Assembly: GCA_937870805.1 (NCBI GenBank)
Contig: CALMZT010000319.1
Span: 1-9,720, forward strand
Source: an uncultured Chloroflexota bacterium
GTDB lineage: Bacteria > Chloroflexota > Anaerolineae > Aggregatilineales > Phototrophicaceae
Direction: 5' to 3'
DNA: 9,720 nucleotides
Part shown: one piece after another, positions 6,326 through 9,720 of the stretch
How the letters are laid out: each line of letters opens with the position of its first letter
Position numbering within the stretch: position 1 is the stretch's first letter
Notes under the pieces: model-generated
What the model was told of the DNA's origin: nothing
Databases searched by the model: none
What the model saw: only the letters and a program-made list of their open reading frames with translations
Position numbers and translations under genes: made by a program

Positions 6326-6364
6326 CAAAAACAGCGAGGCAAGACGTGTGCCTTACCTCGCTGT
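6326..6364 (-). terminator. Intrinsic terminator of C
   Basis: Read on the minus strand, ACAGCGAGG pairs perfectly with CCTCGCTGT. The stem continues through a U-G wobble and AAG/CTT to a small loop, giving at least 13 pairs, and is followed by TTTTTG (the T-run overlaps the stem base). It begins 36 bases after C's TAG stop, almost the same spacing as in B. Confidence 0.88.
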
Positions 6365-6400
6365 AACAATTTACGCATTCAGCGGATGAAGATCGAGCCG

Positions 6401-9400
6401 CTACTCATCACCGGGTGGCGGTACGAGCGTGACTGTGCCCTCGCCATCGAGTGAGAAGTAGAACTCACCCGTGCCGCTTCCGGTTTGTGTTAATGCTACT
6501 ACCCCATCGACCTGTATCATCACCGTCCAGTTGGCGGCACTTTCGTTACAGGATTGGAACGTCACGACATCGACATTATAAGTGCCTGTCGGCGGTGTTG
6601 TGCCTGTGGGCCAGAAGACGTGCTCCAGTCGCCCATCGTCGTTACAGCCAACGTTGGAGTCGCGGTCAAGGTATCCATCTGTCCCGTCCGGTGAGGGCGC
6701 AGCATACCAAATCTCGACAGCGTTTGGATCCGTAACGTGTAAGTCCATGTCGTTGCTGTTGTCCCAACTCAGCGTGATCGTCAGTTCGCCAGTGCAGGCA
6801 TCACCGATACCATCGCTATCACTATCCGTCTGATCGGAATTAGGAACTGTGGGGCAGTTGTCCAGCGAATCGGCGACCCCATCGCCATCACTGTCAGGAC
6901 CAAACGGTGTATCGTCGCAGGCGTTGCCGATACCATCATTATCACTGTCTGTCTGATCGTCGTTGGATATGAACGGGCAGTTATCGCTAACGTTCGGGAA
7001 ACCATCGTTATCAGCGTCATCATCACAGGCGTCACCGATACCGTCCCCATCGAGATCTGCCTGATCGGGGTTATGTACGTTGGAGCAGTTATCACCGCTA
7101 TCGGGGATTCCATCGCCGTCGCTGTCCAAGGGTGATTGGACATTGATGAACACCGTCGCCGTATCCGTACCACCCTGTCCATCGGAAATTGTGTAGCTGA
7201 AACTGTCGTCTCCCGAAAATCCTGGATCAGGAGTGTAGTCAAACGAACCATCGGGGTTCATGGTGACTGAACCACCTTGCGCCGTGCTTGAGTCATATGC
7301 TGATACTGTTAGCGTACCGCCATCGGCATCCGTGTCGTTCGCCAACACACCCGGTACATTCATATGAAGCGGGGTGTCGTAGGGTGTCGTGTAATTATCA
7401 GCGACTGCATCAGGCGCATCATTTACTGGATTCACGCTGACGCACACGACGGCTGAGTCGTAACCTTCGTGCCCGTCAGTGACCTGATAGGTGAAGCTGT
7501 CATCGCCGTAGAAATTTTCGTCGGGCATGTAGCTGAATGAGCCATCGCTGTTCACCGTCGCCGTACCGTATGCAGCGTCTATCAACAGCGAAGCCGTCAG
7601 CGTGTCAGTATCGCCATCGGGATCGCTGTCATTCGTCAGCACGCCTGGCGCAGCAACTTCCAGTAATGTGTCCTCATCAGTCGTATACGGCGGAGAGCAG
7701 TCATCAAACGCAACCGGCGCATCATTGACTGAATTGACGTTGATGTACACCGTCGCGACGTTCGAGTCGGCGCTGCCGTCATTCGCCTTGTAGGTGAAGC
7801 TGTCGACGCCGCTGGTTCCCGCATAGGGGTAATAGTTGAACGAGCCGTCGCTAAAAAACTCAATCCCACCAAATGAAGGGTTATCGACCAGCACTGCTGT
7901 CAATGAGTTACCGTCTGTATCAGTATCGTTGTCCAGCACGCCTGGCGCACTCACAAACAACGGCGTATCTTCGTTGGTCGAGTAGTTGTTGTTTTGCGCA
8001 ACGGGTACATCGTTGACAGGCGTGACAGTGATGTAAACCGTCGCCGTATCGAACCCGCCGTTTCCGTCAGAAATCATGTAAGTGAAGCTGTCCGTGCCAT
8101 AGTAATTGGCGTTCGGCGTATACGTGCAGCCCGTCGCCGTGCAGTTTGCCGTGCCGTGACTGGCAGGCGTGCTCCCAACCACAGTCAGCGTATCACCATC
8201 ATCATCTGTATCGTTCGCAAGCACGTCGATGGCGTAATTCAGCGCATCTTCGGGCAGTGACACGTTATCATCGACAGCGTCGGGTCCCTCATTCGTGGAT
8301 GCTGAGCAGTTCAGGGGGATGCTGCCTGCGGTAAATGTCGAGTTATCCGTCTTATTGAAGCTCAGCAGCGGCGGCAGCCCATCCGCGAATACACACGCAT
8401 TCGGATACGTCAAATACAGCGCCGCAACCATACTGACATACGGCGCAGAGAATGACGTACCAGAGCCGAAGAAACTTGGCGTGAAGGGATACCACACACC
8501 CGGCGCAGTCACGTTGCCATTGTGTGATGACACCCATAGGCTGCCGTGCTCACCCAGCGTCGCGCTCACGGCGATGCTTTCGCTGAGGCTGGCGGGCGAC
8601 AGCGGGTTCGGACCAAACACCGTTGCAAAGTTCCCTGACGACGCAATCGGGATAAAGGCAAACGCGCCATTCGCCGTCGAACTCTCCAGTAAATAGCCTT
8701 GCAGCAGGTCGCGCAGGCTCGATAGATCATTGGTATCGAGATGACTCACCAGCGTCGATAGGTAGCTGCTCACCTGATCGTAAGGCACATGCTGGACATC
8801 TGTCAGGTATTGAATCAAGCCGAAATTGTTAAAGGGCGTCGGCACTTCGTCCGCGTCACAGCGCTGTCTCGCGTTGCGACTATTCGCTGTTACCGAACGC
8901 CCGTTCAAATGCCATGTGAGGCTGCCGCTGTAGAAGTTCACCTGGAATTGGAAATTCTGGACACCCGGCAGGAAATAGCGCGGCTGACCCCGATCCTGTG
9001 GCGCATAGTTAAAGCGGTTACTGCTGCCGATCCCAAACGTCAGCGGGCTGGAGCTTGTGTTGTTATAACCAAAGTACGCCGTATAGCCGCCCGCCGGATT
9101 TACCGCCACGCATTCCAGCAGCGGGGTCACACGCGCCCGTGATGACTGCCGACTTGTCGATGCGCAAGGCGTCGAAAAACGGTCTGCGCTCACACTGTTG
9201 GAAACGCCCGGCAGGTTCGAAAGCGTCCACGACAGGGACTCGCGCGACGTAAACTCCACCGAGAACACAAAATATTCGCGACCTGGCTGGAAAATGCGAT
9301 TCTGCCCGCGATTGCTCCGATTCCCATTGAAAGCGTTGTTACCCCCAATCGGGATCGTAATCACGTCGTCGGACTGGTTCCAATAGCCAAAGTAAGCGGT

Positions 9401-9720
9401 ATATGTCACGCGACCATTATTGCCGCCACCACCGCCAGTTTCACTCGACGGCAAAGGCTTCTGCCAGTCATAGCCTGAGTGGTGTCCAGAAGAGCTGCTG
9501 CGATTCACCGTGACGCATTCCAGAATGGGGATGAGAGGCGGCGTCTCGCGTATTTCGAGGAAATCGCTGAAGTCAAAGCCCAGCTCCGCGTCCTGGCACG
9601 GAATCAACCCGAAACTCATATTCAGCACAAAATGGGTGTAGGGGGCGGGGAGGTTGCGCAGTTCCGTCACCTTTGCGGCGATGCGGCTGGCAATGCCGTC
9701 AAGTTCAAAATTGTTACCCA
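6401..9720 (-). CDS. Protein C: subtilisin-family protease with split catalytic domain, four Ig domains, TSP3 repeats and DUF2135-like end (5' end off window)
   Basis: The frame is open from the right edge to TAG at 6401. A GTG at 9670 is internal: sixteen codons before it (GNNFELDGIASRIAAK) align with B residues 183-198, so the signal peptide and catalytic Asp and His lie outside. Numbering from that GTG, LNMSFG is at 16-21, two FGY modules at 49-169 and 184-271, oxyanion N347 in ASSGNF and catalytic S406 in GTSFSAP. Four cadherin-like Ig domains follow (462-549, 553-646, 650-747, 751-845), then three DSDGDG...DNC thrombospondin type-3 calcium repeats (849-959), then a C-terminal domain (961-1086) with LSWDNSNDMDLHVTDPN that resembles DUF2135/YfaP. 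It lacks the RTX block and TPTET tail of B. It is most likely a secreted, calcium-stabilised protease; substrate is unknown. Confidence 0.9.
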   Translation of the reverse strand, partial: GNNFELDGIASRIAAKVTELRNLPAPYTHFVLNMSFGLIPCQDAELGFDFSDFLEIRETPPLIPILECVTVNRSSSSGHHSGYDWQKPLPSSETGGGGGNNGRVTYTAYFGYWNQSDDVITIPIGGNNAFNGNRSNRGQNRIFQPGREYFVFSVEFTSRESLSWTLSNLPGVSNSVSADRFSTPCASTSRQSSRARVTPLLECVAVNPAGGYTAYFGYNNTSSSPLTFGIGSSNRFNYAPQDRGQPRYFLPGVQNFQFQVNFYSGSLTWHLNGRSVTANSRNARQRCDADEVPTPFNNFGLIQYLTDVQHVPYDQVSSYLSTLVSHLDTNDLSSLRDLLQGYLLESSTANGAFAFIPIASSGNFATVFGPNPLSPASLSESIAVSATLGEHGSLWVSSHNGNVTAPGVWYPFTPSFFGSGTSFSAPYVSMVAALYLTYPNACVFADGLPPLLSFNKTDNSTFTAGSIPLNCSASTNEGPDAVDDNVSLPEDALNYAIDVLANDTDDDGDTLTVVGSTPASHGTANCTATGCTYTPNANYYGTDSFTYMISDGNGGFDTATVYITVTPVNDVPVAQNNNYSTNEDTPLFVSAPGVLDNDTDTDGNSLTAVLVDNPSFGGIEFFSDGSFNYYPYAGTSGVDSFTYKANDGSADSNVATVYINVNSVNDAPVAFDDCSPPYTTDEDTLLEVAAPGVLTNDSDPDGDTDTLTASLLIDAAYGTATVNSDGSFSYMPDENFYGDDSFTYQVTDGHEGYDSAVVCVSVNPVNDAPDAVADNYTTPYDTPLHMNVPGVLANDTDADGGTLTVSAYDSSTAQGGSVTMNPDGSFDYTPDPGFSGDDSFSYTISDGQGGTDTATVFINVQSPLDSDGDGIPDSGDNCSNVHNPDQADLDGDGIGDACDDDADNDGFPNVSDNCPFISNDDQTDSDNDGIGNACDDTPFGPDSDGDGVADSLDNCPTVPNSDQTDSDSDGIGDACTGELTITLSWDNSNDMDLHVTDPNAVEIWYAAPSPDGTDGYLDRDSNVGCNDDGRLEHVFWPTGTTPPTGTYNVDVVTFQSCNESAANWTVMIQVDGVVALTQTGSGTGEFYFSLDGEGTVTLVPPPGDE
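6410..6790 (-). other. DUF2135/YfaP-like C-terminal domain of C
   Basis: The segment has L-x-W-x(5)-D-x-D-L-H-V-x-D-P, then an IWY strand, a DRD turn, a GTYNVDVV strand and a closing VMIQVDGVV strand. This follows the pattern of the DUF2135 beta-sandwich, often found at the end of large exported proteins. A Cys pair (GCN and QSC) may form a disulfide. The assignment is by motif only. Confidence 0.6.
6794..7126 (-). repeat. Three thrombospondin type-3-like calcium repeats in C
   Basis: Three aspartate-rich units (DSDGDGIPDSGDNC, DADNDGFPNVSDNC, DSDGDGVADSLDNC), each followed by a second DxDxDGIG(D/N)AC half, form a typical TSP3 series with paired cysteines. Family members bind many calcium ions and act as stiff spacers in exported bacterial proteins. 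Confidence 0.88.
7136..8290 (-). repeat. Four tandem cadherin-like Ig domains in C
   Basis: Each unit of 90-100 residues has an A/DDN...ED start, VL.NDTD.DG, a Y.P strand, DSF.Y...DG and a closing V.VNPVNDAP linker, as in VCBS/Big_9-type repeats. The first unit has a Cys pair ending CTYTPN that is also present in B's only Ig domain; the others lack it. That makes B's domain the counterpart of C's first. Confidence 0.85.
8660..9607 (-). other. Insertion inside the C subtilase domain: two FGY modules plus helical segment
   Basis: Residues 22-337 (from the internal GTG) separate LNMSFG from FIPIASSGN. Module 1 carries a Ser/Gly-rich loop (SSSSGHHSG and a GGGGGNN run) absent from B, between ECV and YTAYFGYWN. 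Module 2 is close to B's (DRGQPRYFLPG identical). The helical tail NNFGLIQYL...LRDLLQGYL matches B. Confidence 0.75.

Noticed and set aside
9670..9670. GTG at 9670 as the start of C
   Set aside because: The frame stays open to the right edge, and the sixteen residues before it align with B within the protease domain, so the true start is outside the window.

Overview
The window holds three large secreted, multidomain proteins, all encoded on the minus strand and all related to each other. From right to left, which is the direction of transcription, they are C (6401-9720, N-terminus beyond the right edge), B (2745-6044, complete, 1099 aa) and A (1-2120, start present, C-terminus beyond the left edge). 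There is no RNA gene, mobile element or CRISPR array. Long Thr-Pro-Thr-Glu spacers, RTX-type calcium repeats, cadherin-like Ig repeats and Sec signal peptides suggest a free-living bacterium rich in surface proteins. TPTETPT spacers of this kind are common in exported proteins of Chloroflexota (Anaerolineae and relatives), so that phylum is my best guess. It is an inference from style, not from a marker gene.

Layout: A (1-2120) has a signal peptide, one 'CV...FGY.N' module, two Cna-B/SpaA-like domains with candidate isopeptide residues, a TPTET linker and an RTX block, and runs off the edge inside a second TPTET stretch. A 624-bp AT-rich gap (2121-2744) carries A's ribosome binding site, a candidate promoter, a 17-bp palindrome and the terminator of B. 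B (2745-6044) has a signal peptide, five YAVTGLG octapeptide repeats, a subtilisin-family (S8) protease domain split by two FGY modules, one cadherin-like Ig domain, a TPTET linker, an RTX block and a TPTET tail. A 356-bp gap (6045-6400) carries B's promoter and the terminator of C. C (6401-9720) has the same split subtilase, then four Ig-like domains, three thrombospondin type-3 repeats and a DUF2135/YfaP-like C-terminal domain.

B and C end in strong intrinsic terminators, and A and B have their own candidate promoters, so the genes look like separate transcription units rather than an operon. B is a mosaic: its front two thirds match C and its rear third matches A, with the switch just after the first Ig domain. 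Exact or near-exact DNA matches between the copies point to recent duplication or gene conversion. I infer that the locus is a nursery of module-swapping surface or extracellular proteases and adhesin-like proteins, stabilised outside the cell by calcium, disulfides and possibly isopeptide bonds. Substrates and partners cannot be read from the sequence.

The most unusual feature is the subtilase core of B and C, in which about 290 extra residues, containing two copies of a Cys-bounded FGY module, sit between the substrate-binding Ser-x-Gly strand and the oxyanion Asn. The same module stands alone at the N-terminus of A.
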